From the NCBI GenBank assembly GCA_914767715.1, contig OU612067.1, positions 2,356,001-2,420,000 of the forward strand: a stretch of DNA of 64,000 bases, in the 5' to 3' direction. The position numbers and the translations under genes were made by a program. The notes beneath the pieces are model-generated. The model saw only the letters and a program-made list of their open reading frames with translations. It did no database searches and was not told the origin of the DNA. This document shows, in pieces, positions 1 through 15,500 of the stretch. This DNA is from Membranipora membranacea. Its lineage: Eukaryota > Bryozoa > Gymnolaemata > Cheilostomatida > Membraniporidae. Positions within the stretch are counted from its first letter, which is position 1. Every line of letters begins with the position of its first letter.

Positions 1-520
1 ATCCAATTTGCCTGAATTTGGAGTTGCTCCCCTCTTTCTGTACCATAATAATAAAAGCAACCAAAAATTCAGAGAAAATGGGTAAGGTCATAGAGTCATA
101 CACTTTATACAGCTTAAGTGAGGCACTTAGTCGTGGGTGACGTTACGTCATTGGGTTGTGTAGAAGCAATGATGCTTTCATTTGATTTACTTTCCACACT
201 CCAGGGACTCAATCAATCTTGATCAGAATCTCAGTTTGAATATTGCTTTACATTCAGCAGCATCTCGTCATCAATGTGATGTTGTTTTGTGTAACAAAAA
301 AAATTTGAGCATAAGAAAATCAAAATTGCGGCAATCAAGCGGCAATCTCTTGGGGACAAAGCGGCTGCAAGAATTGTTGCAAAAGTGCTTGTTCCAATGT
401 GCCTCATTTTTTGAGTTTCAAATGAAGAAAATTGAAATTGAAGCAAAATTAATCATGCCCATAGCCCACCCACCTCATCCTCCCCAAGCGGGACTAATTT
501 TAACCTCACTCTTTACTTAC

Positions 521-3500
521 TTATAAATAGGGCGCACAAACTTCATTCTTCCCATATCAGTCACAAACTTGAATGTAGCTTCTAGTTGGTGTTCAGTTTT
601 GGCTCTTAGGCACATCTGCAGCCACCTGTAATAGAAAACATTGCCAATTCAACTTCACTAAAATGATTTCACCATAGTATTCTGGACGATAGCTCAGAGC
701 AGATTTTCATCAGCCTCGCACTCAGATAGCGAAATGGAATAGATACATGCAGCTTCAAAGCCTTAGGCATCAAAACCAAGAACCACACTGTGATTGGAAA
801 ATTTTTTTAAAGACCCTCACGCAAAAAAGTTTTTGAGACAAATTAGTTGACAAATAATAATAATAAAAAAAAAAGAGTCGGGTGCGGTCTAACAGTTCAC
901 GGTACGAACTTGTGACCTTTGAGGTTCAGGTATAATTCAATAATTTGGTATTGGCCTACCATCCAGGTCCGTGTGGAACAGGACATAAAATATCAGGGGT
1001 CCGCTGTGTATCTGCACACCACCAGCAGTGAAAAAAACTCTCCTAGATGGGTTTCCAGCGGACATGAGTACTACGGGTACCAACACCTGTACCCAAGAGG
1101 GAATAACTCTATTCGCTTAACAATACTGATCTAGTTTTTTCTGGATAAATCTCCTTACCTGCATTTTATCTCAGCGTTGTTATTCTTTGGAAGTTCATAA
1201 AGTTCTCCTAATTTTATAATTCTCTCCACTGGCATAGGGTCCTGAAAGACAAGATGAATCCCTACATGAATAAAACATGTACTCTTCTAGGTGTTGAGTC
1301 AGTTGAGAATACTCTCCAAAATAAGATCAAGTAGGATTGGCTTACTGAACAGAGTAATTTACAACCTACATTAATAATAAAATAAGACTTTAACTGGGAG
1401 TAGGAATGTGATAAAAGATTTAGTAATAATGATCGTCTTGGCGCTTTGAACAGAATTGTATCATTAGTCACCCAAGCACATCATGTAACATCCTACCTCA
1501 ATGAGGAGGGCGGCAAGGAACTCTATCTTCTGGCTAGTTGAGAATTGTACAAAGTCATGCTTATCTGTAGGGAGGTCGTCTCCTGATAGCCAGGTCTTAC
1601 TGAGAGTTTCTACAGCTATGAATAGAGATCTGTCATACCTGGAAAATAGGATAATGTTTTCAAAACTCTACAATTTCATTGAGTGGATAACTCCTTATCT
1701 AAAGTTGAGTCTTGTTGCAGGATACAAAGCAATTGCAAAGAGGGTGGAACTGCGTTTGAAATGATTTATTCATACAAGATGACTACACAGGTTAAAATGA
1801 CAAGATAAGGATTTTCTGCTCCTTTCAACGATGTTATAAAAACACTATTCCTCTGTTTATTATTTAGCTGGTAACTTGGTTTATTACAATAATTGGATAC
1901 CTGCAAGTTAAGTGTACGGCATCAACAAGGACGATCAAATCCATTGATGAAATTTATTGATCTCCCTCTTTTGATTGATAAATTTTAATACACCAGCATA
2001 GATTGTGCAATACTACTCCTACCACAAACAGTACCAAAAAGACCATGATGACTAAACAGTGAAAATATTAATAACAAGGCAACACCAATCAAAAATATTC
2101 AGTTAAACCACAAACTGACTACCAAAGCCAGTTAGAATAGAACAGTTACTACACTATCACAGGACTGTGTTCAATGTAGGTCCGAACTCTTGCATGAAAC
2201 CTCTTATGACCTTTCTCACTGAGATGTACTGCCTAACCTTGTAAGCTTCTCTGGATGAAAAAAAATAATATAAGCATTTTTATGGTAAAAGTTTGAAGAT
2301 GAAACTTATCATTAAATTCCTCCAACCTTTTGTAACAGACATGATTGAGGCTTCTGCAGCCACCTGACAAGATAACGCTGGAGGAGAAGAAGGGTCTGAA
2401 ATTAGGTATTATAGTAGTATAACTACATTATAGTTTTACTTGAGGGCCATAAATGCTGCAGTAGAACTATTGTATTTGATAATTATTGAATACACTGTTA
2501 CTATCATTACATTGCATTACATTAGAATACATTTTTGAGTGATTATGCTTTGAATTCATAAAACCAGAGCCACTACAGCCTCATTTTCTTAGGCTCTGTT
2601 TCTAAGTCCTTTTTGTTTGGAGATTAATCTCACATTAATCTATCCATAAATCATTATAATTGATCGCCTGTACTAGTGCTGCGCCAAGAAAGAATATTGT
2701 CAGACTGAGATTATATCAGAGACCTCATACAACTTAATTTGCATTGTCTGTAATAATCCCCTCTATAAATGATCTGATACTGCAAAGACTGTCAACTAGC
2801 TAGGCGCTTAGCTGAGCTGCTAAATACCTGTGGACATGTAAAACATTCAAATAATGTGAATACCGAAGCCCCATGGTTTCATCCCTAATATGAACAAACG
2901 CAGATAAAGTAAGTGTAGGCTCAGTGCATTTAATCAGCAAAGTTAGTTGTCAATGTCAACCATAACTCAGTCTTTCTTATTCAGAGTCCTGAAGGAGTCA
3001 CTTGCATTTCTAGTCTCCAGGGACTTGTGAGAAAAAAAATATCATGTCACATAAAATACTAAATGGGCAGTTTGTGAAGAAATCGAAGAATGTTGTCACA
3101 TGTGTGAACTGCTCCAAGGACTTCAAGTACCATAATAGCACCAGCTCACTAAGCTATCATCTAAAGGCAGCTCATGGTATCACAGGGTCTGTCCCAACTA
3201 TCACAGCGGCGACACGGTCAACTCGGACAACTCGGACGAGTACTCAGTTAGAATTCGCAAAGACATGTGATGACAGTAAATCTAAGAGTCAGAGGGACTC
3301 AAGTCCTAATCAGAAACACGCAGACTCTCTCGGAGACAACTGTGCAGACTGTCTGGAGTATCACAAGGTAGGCTTACTAGTACTACTGGTTAGGTCTGGT
3401 CTCTGACAGTTACCCTCGCATAATATTATCTGGGCTGTATGTACTTGAATTATCTACACTTAAATCCTGCAGATACTGACAACTACGGTCATGTACCATG

Positions 3501-6500
3501 TTATTATAGAGCATTCTACAGAAGAAACTCTTCTGTGAATATCAAAAAATAATCCACGAAGCTATTGTATAGTGATATTATACAGGATTATGTAGATTAA
3601 TGAGCCTTGATATCTGTGGGTTGATCAAGTTTATCAGCTAATAAGATATCAGACTAATTCATAAATTCATTCTAGCTATTCAGTAGACAGTATCATAACC
3701 AGATTTTAAAAAGTCGCCCAAATAACATCAAACAATAGAAATGAAGTTGTCACATCAGATTGAAGTAAATCTGTTGTGATGGATCAAGTCGAATCCATTG
3801 TACCTTTCCTTCAAAGTTCAACCGAGGCAAGCAGAGGCAAGAAGAGGGAAACTTTTATTGGACAGATGATACTGAGAAAAAATAATTGAGGTTAACAGTT
3901 CAATACTTACAGTTTTAGGAGATGTAGACCCCGCAATAAGCCTGAGTTCCATTTCTGTTGGATTGTGGCAAGTTCATACCAGTAACACAATTTGTAGGGG
4001 GTTGGGTTACGACCCAACAGCACAAACAAATTTTGGGGCACTCACAGTTCAGTTGACAATTGATTCACTGTTGTCAAGGCTATTATGTGGGAGCAAGGAG
4101 ACATCAATTCTCTGAAAATTATGAGCGGCTAGATTCAATGTGGAAAAATCTCTAATCAAAGATGCTACCAATGCAATACATATTACAATATTAGAGATAG
4201 GGGTATACATATATTTGGTGCTTTTTGATGATCAACAGAGCATGGTTAGCGGTTTTTTTATGGCTGTGAATTAGTCTCCCGTTATTTAGAAGATTAAGAG
4301 ATTATGGCAATATTAAGGATAATAAGATTATTCTTTGTAATCTTACTTTGATCTTACACTGGCCTATGATAGAAACACAATGAAATTATAATTAAAAGTA
4401 AAGTTGACTGAATGGAATGAGTGCTCTATTCAATTTCATAACAAAGAAACATGAATGGGACCGAGATTACTCAAACTATTCTGAATTGCCATCTACACTA
4501 TACACTATATTCTTCAACTCCTCCTTGGTCTTACATCAACCAAGGAGTGGTTACTTTGTGGTTAGACAAGACTGCATATATAAACTAACTAGATAGTTGA
4601 TGGTAAGATTAAAAGTAAGAGTAATCGCAGATTAACTGGACAAGTGAAGATTAAGATAAATTTTCTTTAATCTTGCACAGCCCTAGTTTTTTTTAGTAGT
4701 CTTTAAGATCAAACAGTTGCAAGTTAAATGCCAGTCAATGAAGAGCAGTAAACTACCTTGGATGTTTTAAGATAATTGGATCATGGCACCTCGAAAGTGT
4801 TCAAATATCTCATTGCAATGCTGAGCTTAAATCAAGATTAATTTACAAAAGTATAAAGTATAAACTGGAATGTTTCAAATATTGAAACCAATTTGAAATT
4901 GTGCAGGCCTATATTTTCAGGTATCATATGCGAACATTTGACAGGTGATAAAGGTAACATAGTTAAATTGAACTTAAAATGAACCAGATTTATCGGGAAG
5001 AGAAGAAACCAGTAAAGACCAGGACAACCCAGTCTGTCACGAATACATAGACCATAGGTGACTATGGTCTCACAGTGTATATTGTCATATTCATATTATT
5101 GGCCCGCAGAATATTTACATGGCCATTGGTAAGCTAGGATTATAAAATTCTTAGATATAAATACTGTTACAACCACAGGTAATATAACTTGAGTACTTAC
5201 TCTGGTTTAGTTGTTGGCATCCCAGGTGTATGGAGCCACATCTGCCAGTCTACTTTGTTGAGCGCATCGTGCTGGAACAAGAAAGAGTGACATATTAAAA
5301 TGTGCAGTTTCAGAGTAACAATAAATGACCAGATAGCAGAAATCCAGCAGGTTTCTGATGTCACTGTCTTTTAAGGGAAATTGTAAATATACATATTATA
5401 AATTAATGATGAGATGAGGAACTGGCCTGAATGAAAACATAACACCATTTCAGACAGAAACTGACAAACAGTACTTTAAATAATCAGATTAAAATAATGC
5501 AACCTTGAGCCTCAATATAAATAACTCAAGTTGGTTTCTTATACGGCTGCTTTGAAAAGCGTGGGTATGTATTTATTGTCCTTGTGGTTACACGACATTC
5601 AAAATTTGCACACACAGCCACAGGTGGAATTTTACTAACCTTGTCATTAAAGTAAGAGTAGAGGAAATCCTTCCATTGCTCAGTAGTGATTGACTGTCCC
5701 TCAAACTTCTTCAGATACGCTCTTAACCACTGCTCCATGATCTCTAAGAGGAGGAAAGATAAGAAAATTTCAGGAATTTATTTTACAGGTTCATTGTCAG
5801 CATAAAAACAAAAATTGCTTGAAAATAACAATGTGTCAGTGGGCTGTATACATGAACCTTCTAGGCGTACCTTTATAACGTGTGCATCGAAAATTTCTCT
5901 GTTCTCACCAGCAACTCTAGTCAGAAAACACAATTACATGTGGAGGCAATCATTGCGATACATTCTCATAAAGCTGTGTCAGACATTTATCTAACCTGCA
6001 CCACCCACTAGAGTCTCGATATAGTAGAGGAGTGCAGAGCCTCGCTCATACGGGACCCGAGAGAACGCCTCGTCAGGGTGTTTCCCTAGTAGGTCTGGTA
6101 CTAGCTGTGTGAAATTGTGTTTGTCACCATAATCCTGAACCTACAGTCAACAAAAAATAAGTTCAGTCCCTGGTTAAAACTATTAAATTTGCGGGGGCAG
6201 CAGAAACACCAAATTAAGTTAATTGGATACATCAGTGAGGCCACAAAATTTGCTGATTCTGTTTGATATCTGGACTACAGAATTTTAGCTTCGCTGATCT
6301 CATTTTTTGCAACATTGATGACTTCTAACCTGCGCCGCCAACTTCCGATTCTATTTAGTACTGAAGCCCCGACACTCGCTCAGAAGGCATACCTGAATAC
6401 AACTCATCCTGAACCTAGACGGGGGAGATAAACGCGAACTTAGTGTCCTTTACACAGATGCGCAGCATTATCAGAGTTACAGACTGGAACTCATTGATGA

Positions 6501-9500
6501 TTAGGCTGATTTTGCACCTACACATGTTGACCTAAACCTGAACACGACTATTCCCCATATAGTGACAGCCCACTGACTCATTTATTCCAAAATGAACAAA
6601 AAAAACTTATTGAAATATGGTTCTGCTTCTATAAAAAGCAGAGTTATCTCCTTTATTCTTGTAATAATGCAACTCCCAAGTTCATAATGGAGTGAAATGT
6701 TAGATGCTTTCAGATTTCAAGCAGTTTGTAGCTGATGATGAGTTTATTGTGAATGAGATCTAATGAGTCTAAAATTTAGCTGTTTATGATGATGAGGAGG
6801 TAATTAGCCTTACCTGAGCCCCCCACCAGGTTTTCTATAGTATATATGAGGGCTGACCCTCTCTCATAGGGTACTGAGGAGAAGGAATCCTCAGGGTGTG
6901 TGGACGATAAATCCGGTACCAGTTGAGTCAGTGGACTGTCTACGCCTAAGTCCTCATGTACCTGATAATTGTAATCACTCAGTAATAAAACTCCTTGTCA
7001 CTTATCAAGATACTAGTCATACTCACAGTCACTCAATCTTACCATAATACCTCATATAGATGCCACTACACAGTCCACTGGTGATGTTTCTGTTTTATGC
7101 TCAAGTATCAAACTGAAAGTGATGCCTGCTGTTGTATGATTTGGTAATAAGTTAGGTCCGGTATGTTCACTAACCTAGTTATACCTTATTGGACTATTTT
7201 CAGCCAATCAAAGAACCCGCATTCAGCAATCAAAACTTACAGCATTATACAAACCAGTCCACCCTCCAATCATAGCAAACTGCCGATGCTTTTCTCCGAA
7301 CAATCTACCCATGATCTTTCTCTCTACAAACACTGTATGTCCCTCATTTAACCAGAAGTCCTCCCAGTTCTTATTAGTGACAAGGTTACCTGTCCAGCTG
7401 TGAGATATCTCGTGAGCGATAGTCGAGGTGGCAGACTTATCACCTGCCTACAATACAAACATCAGTCTGGTAACAAAATTCGCACTACATATAGATTATA
7501 TGCATCTGTGCAAGAGGGTATTCAGTGTGTTCTGGTATGTAGTGTTTTATATCCTAAGAAAATGATAGTACAGTGACCATCAGAATGGAATCAAAGCAGA
7601 AAAAAATTAAATTTGAAACAAAGAGGGTCTTCATGACAACAACTGGCAGTCTGTGAGTCTGTGAGTCTGTGAGTCTGTGAGTCTGTGAGTCTGTGAGTCT
7701 GTGAGTCTGTGAGTCTGTGAGTCTGTGAGTCTGTGAGACGCTATGACGGAATTGCAACCACAAATTGATGTAAGAATGAAAATGAAGAAACTAAGTTAAG
7801 ATAGACCACAAATGGTTGTTACATTTTAATGATTGACACTATTTTTCTGAGCTACTCAAAAGGAAACTTTAGTCAGACTTACGATCAGAGTAGGTGTAAC
7901 AAAAGTTAGACAGGGATTCTCCATACCGCCAAATGGAAAGCTGGGAGGTAGCACTAGTAAATCATATACGCCCCATACATATGGTCCACACAGGTCCTCT
8001 GCTGTCTGCAACATCTTTTCAGTCTAAAAATAAAAATGAGGCCATCAGAGTAAGGTTACTTATAGTGAATATGTGAACATCAAGAATGATAATATGAAGA
8101 TGTCTTTTAAACTACAGCTAAGTTCATGTGGTACTTTTTTTTTTAATTACAATAAAGTTAGTTCTTGGATGGTTTTATGGGTCACTTGTGTTATGATTGT
8201 AAGGATAATGTCGATTTTTCGATTTCAGCTCGGTGTATCATTCGTCACTTTTACTTGTGGTGATGACACAACTGTGAAATTAACATGATTTGTTCTAAGT
8301 GATCATAGGGACTTTTTGCTGCCATAAGTTACAGGAAGAAAAAAAATATAACAACATGAAGCATCAACAGTAGATTGAGGCTTTGGACTAAATGGTCTTG
8401 TTGACCTCACACAAACAATTAACTTATCAAGTTCATACAAATCAGCAACGCAAAAATCGCAGTTGTTTAAAAAGTGGAAATGCGTCGATTTGTCAATTAC
8501 CGTAAGGTGGCATATTTTAGTCACAGGGGTAGCTTCTAAATGAATCTGGATCCATTTAGGAAACAAAACATTGAATTTCGCCATTGCACACCAGTAAGAC
8601 CACAGACCTGACCACAGCCCACAGTTGTCCTATAATCTTCTTTAAAACAAACCAATGCGAACATTTCTGACTGCCATCAGAATTTGCATCAACTGGTGGC
8701 TAACAGTAATAATGATGATTGGTTATTCATTTATTGTTTGTCAGATACGCCTTGATTTAAACTACACATCACAAATGCATTAGTAGCTTTCATAACCTCT
8801 TCGCATAAATTTATATTTCAGCCAGCTTTGCCTTGTCATATGTCCTACTAGGCCAGTTTTGGTATGTTTTGAAAGATCTCAGGCTGAAAAGTCATTAGGG
8901 CATATGAAATAAAACAGCCTGTGAACCTTATTGCAGTTAAACTGCTGCAAAGTCTGAAAATTGGGATCATAGTGGATCAGAGTCATTTATTGCCTCCACC
9001 TGACCACTATGATCCACTGTAATCCTTGCTAATTTATTTTTTTTCTAAACTAATATGCTATTTTCCACAATTTTTATATTTTTATTATTTTTATTTGCCC
9101 TGTGAACTGAGAATATTTGATTTACTGGGTAATTTATCCACTTTTCTAATTGTACTGACCCTTTAGGGATATTTAAATGTCATTCCATTGGGTTATATCT
9201 GTTTTATAGTGAAAATGATCGCCGATAACGTAATATATGGATGTAATACTTGTCATCCATTTTACAATGTTTTGAAATCACTAAAAACAGTTATTCCAGT
9301 TAATTCCAAAAAACATAAGTATCAGTCGCCTGAGGGAATGTAAACCGCATAGAGGACACCTGAACTATGCAACCGTTTGTACATATGTCGTGAATTCATG
9401 CGTGGCATTATGCAAATTATATGCATGCAATCTAATGAAGTGAAGTATTCCTATTCCTCACTGATCACTCAGCATAAAGTAATCCATTATGCAAATCGCA

Positions 9501-12500
9501 AAGAAAATATGCATTGTTTACATGCGATATGCACAGCGTGGTTGCATTATTCAGCTGTGATATAGGATCAGTTTAGTAGTAGGACCGTACAATATCTTGG
9601 TAGTCAACATTTGACTAGCTCAATACTCTACTAACAATGATGACAGTAAAGGCACAACCTATGTGGGTAAAGGACAGGAACCGAGGGCATGAAGGAAGTG
9701 TAACCCCAGAGAAGAGGGCTTCTCAATATCCAGGCGTCTTTTTTGCGGCGGCAGGTCAGATGTGGTGCAAGTTTTGTAAGCAAGTTGTGAACCACACCAG
9801 GAAAAGCACATGCGATAATCACATAGCATCAGGAAAACACAGACTGGTACGTAGCTATAGTGTGTCTGTTGAAGCGATGATTTCTAATTATAGGCAGCCA
9901 TTTCTTGGGAACGGTACTTTTTTTCTGAATGTGTGTGGTGTTAACAAAAGCCATTCTTTGCATGGGTAATATATTAATACAGCAACAGTGCTATGAAGTG
10001 TATCCAATAATCTTGGTTTGAAAAGGTTGGCAGAGATTGATTTTAATATTACGGCAATCTAATCAGAGTAATGAGCTAAAGGCTAGCCCTGTGAACTGAC
10101 TGGACTAACCAATTGAGCTGATAGCATATTACTGGCTCGCTGCAAGCTAATTCAATATTAATAGACACAAGCCTGAACAACGAGCAAAGACGATTAGATT
10201 AGACTATGAACAGTGTGCAAAGAATAAGTAGGACAGTTTCAATTAACACACTGGTAGTGACAGCAAGCTAAGTTGCATGCTAGAGTGAAATTGTGCTGGA
10301 ATAGTTAGTGGAACTAGAAATATGCCGCGACAATCTAGAATTTCGTACGACGACCATTATGAGTTCCCGCCACGAGAACTTTGTGTTGGTAACTATAGGA
10401 CAATTTGTCGGCACTGTAGGAATAGTATAGCCACGTGTGACAAAACTCGCTCAAACTTACGTACACATCTCAAGGTAAGAGTTTGGAGGTTATATAACAA
10501 GTACCTACATATAGAGCTAAATGATTAATCGACAGATAAATCGCTCTCCCTGTACATTAAATTGTAGACAGGTAATTATAAACAGTAAATTGCAGCAGTA
10601 TTGTGTTATAGAGGTTATTTGATGGGGCATAGGCCTCTGTCGACACAAAGCGGGGTCAGAAAACTCAAGCTTGTTCTGTGATTTGTATTCATCAAGGTAG
10701 GAGTAATCTCCACCTTTCTGAATCTTTGTAACATTTACTGTAGAGCTAGCCAATGTCTCGCATGTGAAAAGCCGATTACTATCTGGATAGACTGAATATT
10801 TATGCCTACAACGGCTTTTGCGTTACAAGAGTCAATCATTCATTTTCAAAAAATATGTTGAGCTAGAAATATTAATAGCATCTGTCATGAGTGTGTATTA
10901 ATGTTAGCATCAGTTTCACAGCCACAGTGCTCCTGCAGCGTTTCAACGATTAAACCACCTAGGTTAATTTATTGATAGCTTTCAGTAGCTCTCATACTAA
11001 AAGATAATTGAATCAACTGCCAGTTTAATAACCTATATATGCACATAAAGGAACTAATCAATTAAATTGACATGCCACTGGCTAAATCATTATTAACTCA
11101 ATGTTAATGTGAGCTTGGCTAGTATAATACCAGTGGCATAGTCTTTATTATTAGATTAGCGGCACAAGCATCACTTGATCTGCATTGAAGCTACAGCAGC
11201 CAGCTAAGAGTGCAGCAGGGACTGACAGTGTTTTAAGGATATATAAGTAGAATACTTCAGTAGTTTATCATGCCGAGAAGATCAAATGTCGTTTATCAGG
11301 ATCATTACGAATTTCCTCCTAAAGATCAATGCGTAGGGAATTTCAGAACGATTTGTCGCCATTGTAGAAATAGCATAGCGACTTCAGAACGAATAAGTTC
11401 AAATCTAAGAACACATCTAAAGGTTAGTGCGAAGCTTTCACAGTGTGGCGCTAAGCGCGCATTTCGTTGCAGCAGAGAGAGCTGTCACTTAGAAGCATAA
11501 CCTGGTGGCACATTCAAAATTTCAACTTTCATATAGCAGAACTTGAGCGTCAAAGATTCAACAATCCAGTCAGCCCCTTAACTGGGCAGCTACGATAATT
11601 ATTGCAGTCACAAATTGGATAGAAAGTTAAAAGAGAAGGGTGGTGGGGGGGGGGAGCTATGTGAGGCAAATGAACCTCCTGCTATACTGATCCAAGCTTA
11701 TGATTCTTTTTCTATTCAATTGTCCGCAACTAACCATTCACATCTATCACTTTTAGCATGCACATCCAGCAGTATATGAGAGGGTGATTGGTCCCATAGA
11801 AACAGAGAACCGCACACGTCAATTCACTACCGCAGACTACTATGGATCCGCAGGTAAGTTGTCATTATTTGCAGTTGGTGCTTCTACTTCAAAAGTCATT
11901 TCAGTTGTGTTACATGGTTTGTGACCAGTATGATGATATCGGTGAGACTTCGGAAGCCACAGTTACCTAACATGACCTTCCCTTGTCTATCATGATCTTA
12001 GATCTAAGTACACCCATACACATTGTATAACTTGATGCTTGCCTGTTTGAATCCAGGATTAACCGACTCAGTGAGGGCACCTCCAGTAGAACCAGTACCG
12101 CCTTTCCTGAGACATGAGACTCAGACAGGAGCTGCTATGGCAGCGGCAGCATCTACCGAGGCAGAGGGTAATGATGGCAGTGACAATGGTAAGTCTGCCT
12201 ATGACTTGGTGCTATAGATCATGACCAGGAAGTATTTGTATCTCTTGATTGGCCATTCGCACCTGATTGGAAGTATAGGCATTTAAATCTAGTTGATGGT
12301 TTGTGACTTCTGTACCAGTAATCATGATCATCATTACATTATTATCATTTACAGCAGGATCCCCCCCAGAATTCATCATAAAGTCAGAGACAGACAACGA
12401 AGCGTGGATAGCCACACTACAGAGTATAGAGCCAGGTAGTGGCAGTCAACACCAGGTATCCGCTCCGTCTTCAGCAGCGTCACCGACAAACAATAGTGCA

Positions 12501-15500
12501 TCACAATCACCCTGCCCTCCAGCAGCACTCGGAGACTCACCAGCTATTGTAAGCTCAGTACAGAAAAGAATGCATGAAAGTAAGAATGCCACCCCTCCAG
12601 CTAGTCAGGTAAGATTGAATCTAGGTATAAGTCATATCGGAAAGGTTGATGAGAGTAATGTGTGATATACAAACAAGAAGGTGGGATCAGATGAGCAAAC
12701 AAATCTGGGATTGGCAATCAGAGTACATGGCTTGATTATCACAAGATTTGCTATGTATGAATACTACTTATTATATTTTATTTGAAGATTCTTTCCTAGC
12801 AGCGACGACCAATGACCTGGCATCAAATTTTTTAACAAAGTTGAGCCTTTTATTCTGGAAAACTATTATCTTACTACGTGTTTTTTGGATTAATAAGCTG
12901 TAATCAAGTTGTTCATTGTTTAGGGCGAAGAATTCAATACACCCAAAGGGACTTCTCTTGTGCCAACAACCACTTGGCAGCAATATTTTAAAACAGACCA
13001 TAACAGAGTAGGTTGAAATGAAATCATCAGAAGATATTCCTACTCTTTGTTGCAGCACCCTGCAAAAAAGCCTCGTCAGTCATCGGCGCCTTCTAAAGAA
13101 CTATTTGAGTGCAGTATTTCACAGTTACTGACTAAGCTTAGAGGAGTAATAGATGAGAAGAATATTGAGGTGGACCAGCATATCCGCAGAATGAGGAGTT
13201 TAACGTCGAGAGAGAGCGAGATTGTTGCTGCAATCAGCTGGAGAATGGGTGTGTAAATAGAAGTCATGTGATCGACATGCTGAGGCGGCAAGGAAAGGTG
13301 CTATGAATAATCAGTGTTTAGAGTTGCCTGGTAATCATGGTTATTTAAACTTGTAGTTATGTGGATTCAATACATGTACAGTTGGTGGATGCATTGTCTA
13401 CTTGTTAAGTTACTGCATTGTAAACATATTATTTTAGATCTCATAATGATGATAATAAGAGGTATTCTTGTACAGTTTTGTGGTTGTAAATACATAGAGT
13501 TCTCAACATATAAAATTAGTAAGATTGTTGATGCTTTGAGTACCCTTTACATTTTCTTACGAGGTACAGAGCGTTAAAGCTTTAATACCTATGTTGTGTG
13601 ATTGAAGGATATCAACATTGAGCCTAATAATGCAATATACAGGACATAACATTTATGTCAATGATTATCAGCTGGTATATTTACCAATTCCGTTGAATCA
13701 GGAAAGATTTTGGCAATCAAAGTCACCATTACAGTTATGAGACGGCTGACCATCGCATTAATTGGTATATGTATAAACAGATTTTCAATGCTTCGAAGTT
13801 GGTGAATTTTATAAATTGTTAGATAAAGGCCACTGACATGGCCATAATGAATCTCTGCTGGGCTTAGGCTTCTACTTTACCATGTTCCTTATGAAACTTT
13901 TAATTGGGTTATCTGAGCACATGACTTGCCTGTGGGACAGTGAGTGGTTTAAAACTGGTCACCACTCTTCAAATAACATAATCCATACATGTATACATAT
14001 ATATAACTGTACAAAACCTCAAGGATTTCGTTTACCAGTTGACATTCAGTAATAATGTGAAGCTGGTGATAAACATACCTCATCAAACTCAGCGGCAGCA
14101 GCCTCGATCATCTCCTGCTCCGTCCACACTGAGCACCTCTCACCAATCTTCCTGTCAACATGGAAAAATACATGAATATTATTAATATAAGAAACTAAAA
14201 CATCATAACAGTATGGCATTAACATATTGATAAGGTAATGCTTGAGAGGGTATACAGAAATAACATTTCAATACTATGTTCATATTAAATCAGCATACAA
14301 AATATAAGCTACTGCATACCCAAAATTACAATCATTCATAAAGGATAGGTGAATGATTTGTTTCGAAGTTGCTCTTTCATTGACATTAAGGAGACAACTC
14401 CAAACTACACACTATTTCTTTACACCACAAAGCAGCTAGTTTGATCATTGATTTGGGTGCCGTAGGAATTCTGTGTGCATTTTCTTACCATAAATTAACA
14501 AAGATCAAGTATTTCACATTGATTAGTATCTACCATCATATGACCCAAGTATTGTATAAGTATTGAGCACACTAGAAATCAATTTACTATTTGTAAGATT
14601 TGTCTCAGCAAGCTTACTTTGATACCAGATCACCGACTGCGATGGCTATAAGATAACTAGGTATGGGGATCTTCTGATAGAACTCATAAGTCATCTTATC
14701 ACCGGCTGCAGCCTCCTTCCCTTGTGGTACAGCGCTCATTAATACTGTCAGATCTTTATCTACTGTAACCTAAATTATACAAAACAGGTCAAACTAGATC
14801 AGTCTACAATGGTAAATTTGTGCTGAAAAATTCACTTCAAGGACCCTTGTATTGACAATGCTTCCTCAATTAGTTTTGTAACAAAGTTTTTCAAATCAAA
14901 ACAATAAACATATCTGTGCATTACGCTTGTAATGAATCGAGGTTGTGCTTTGCTGTTCGAGGGTAGCTGTGTACCATGGAAAACCAAATTATTATGTATG
15001 TGAACTTACTTTGGCCCTGTAGGGGTGCTTGACAGCTGGAGTATCTTGACATGGAAGTACAGTACGTGCATAGATAGACTGGAACTGACTGAAGAGATAA
15101 GGTTGTCTTTTGCCTGCTGTCTGCTCAGCAGAGAGCCACTGCAAACCAGCTGCTGATGATGAATTCTCAAAATCTATACATATCTCGAATCTAAACAGCG
15201 CAGAAATATTTTATATAGTCGTCATGATTACATAGTACCCTAACATCACAACAACAGTCACAAAACATCGTCAGTATCACCCTTCTACCACTGTCAGAAC
15301 CAATTGTTGGCTCAAACAGTAGAGCTACACAGATGCAATTCTAGGGTATCAAAAATCTCATTGCAAAGTAATTCAAGTGGATAATTTTGTTGACCTACAC
15401 TGTGTCAAAGGATGGCAATAAGATGATCTGAAGCTTAGCTCCGAGCTTTCCTATTGGCTCAGCAACAGTAAACTGCAGATCCTGTCCACTCTCTTTACAA

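Noticed and set aside
1-520. Final LTA4H exon
   Set aside because: No segment matching the last ~35 residues with a proper acceptor was found; the exon probably lies left of the window.
7554-7763. Minus-strand ORF with repeated THRLTDSQ
   Set aside because: It is the translation of the octamer minisatellite; no gene evidence.
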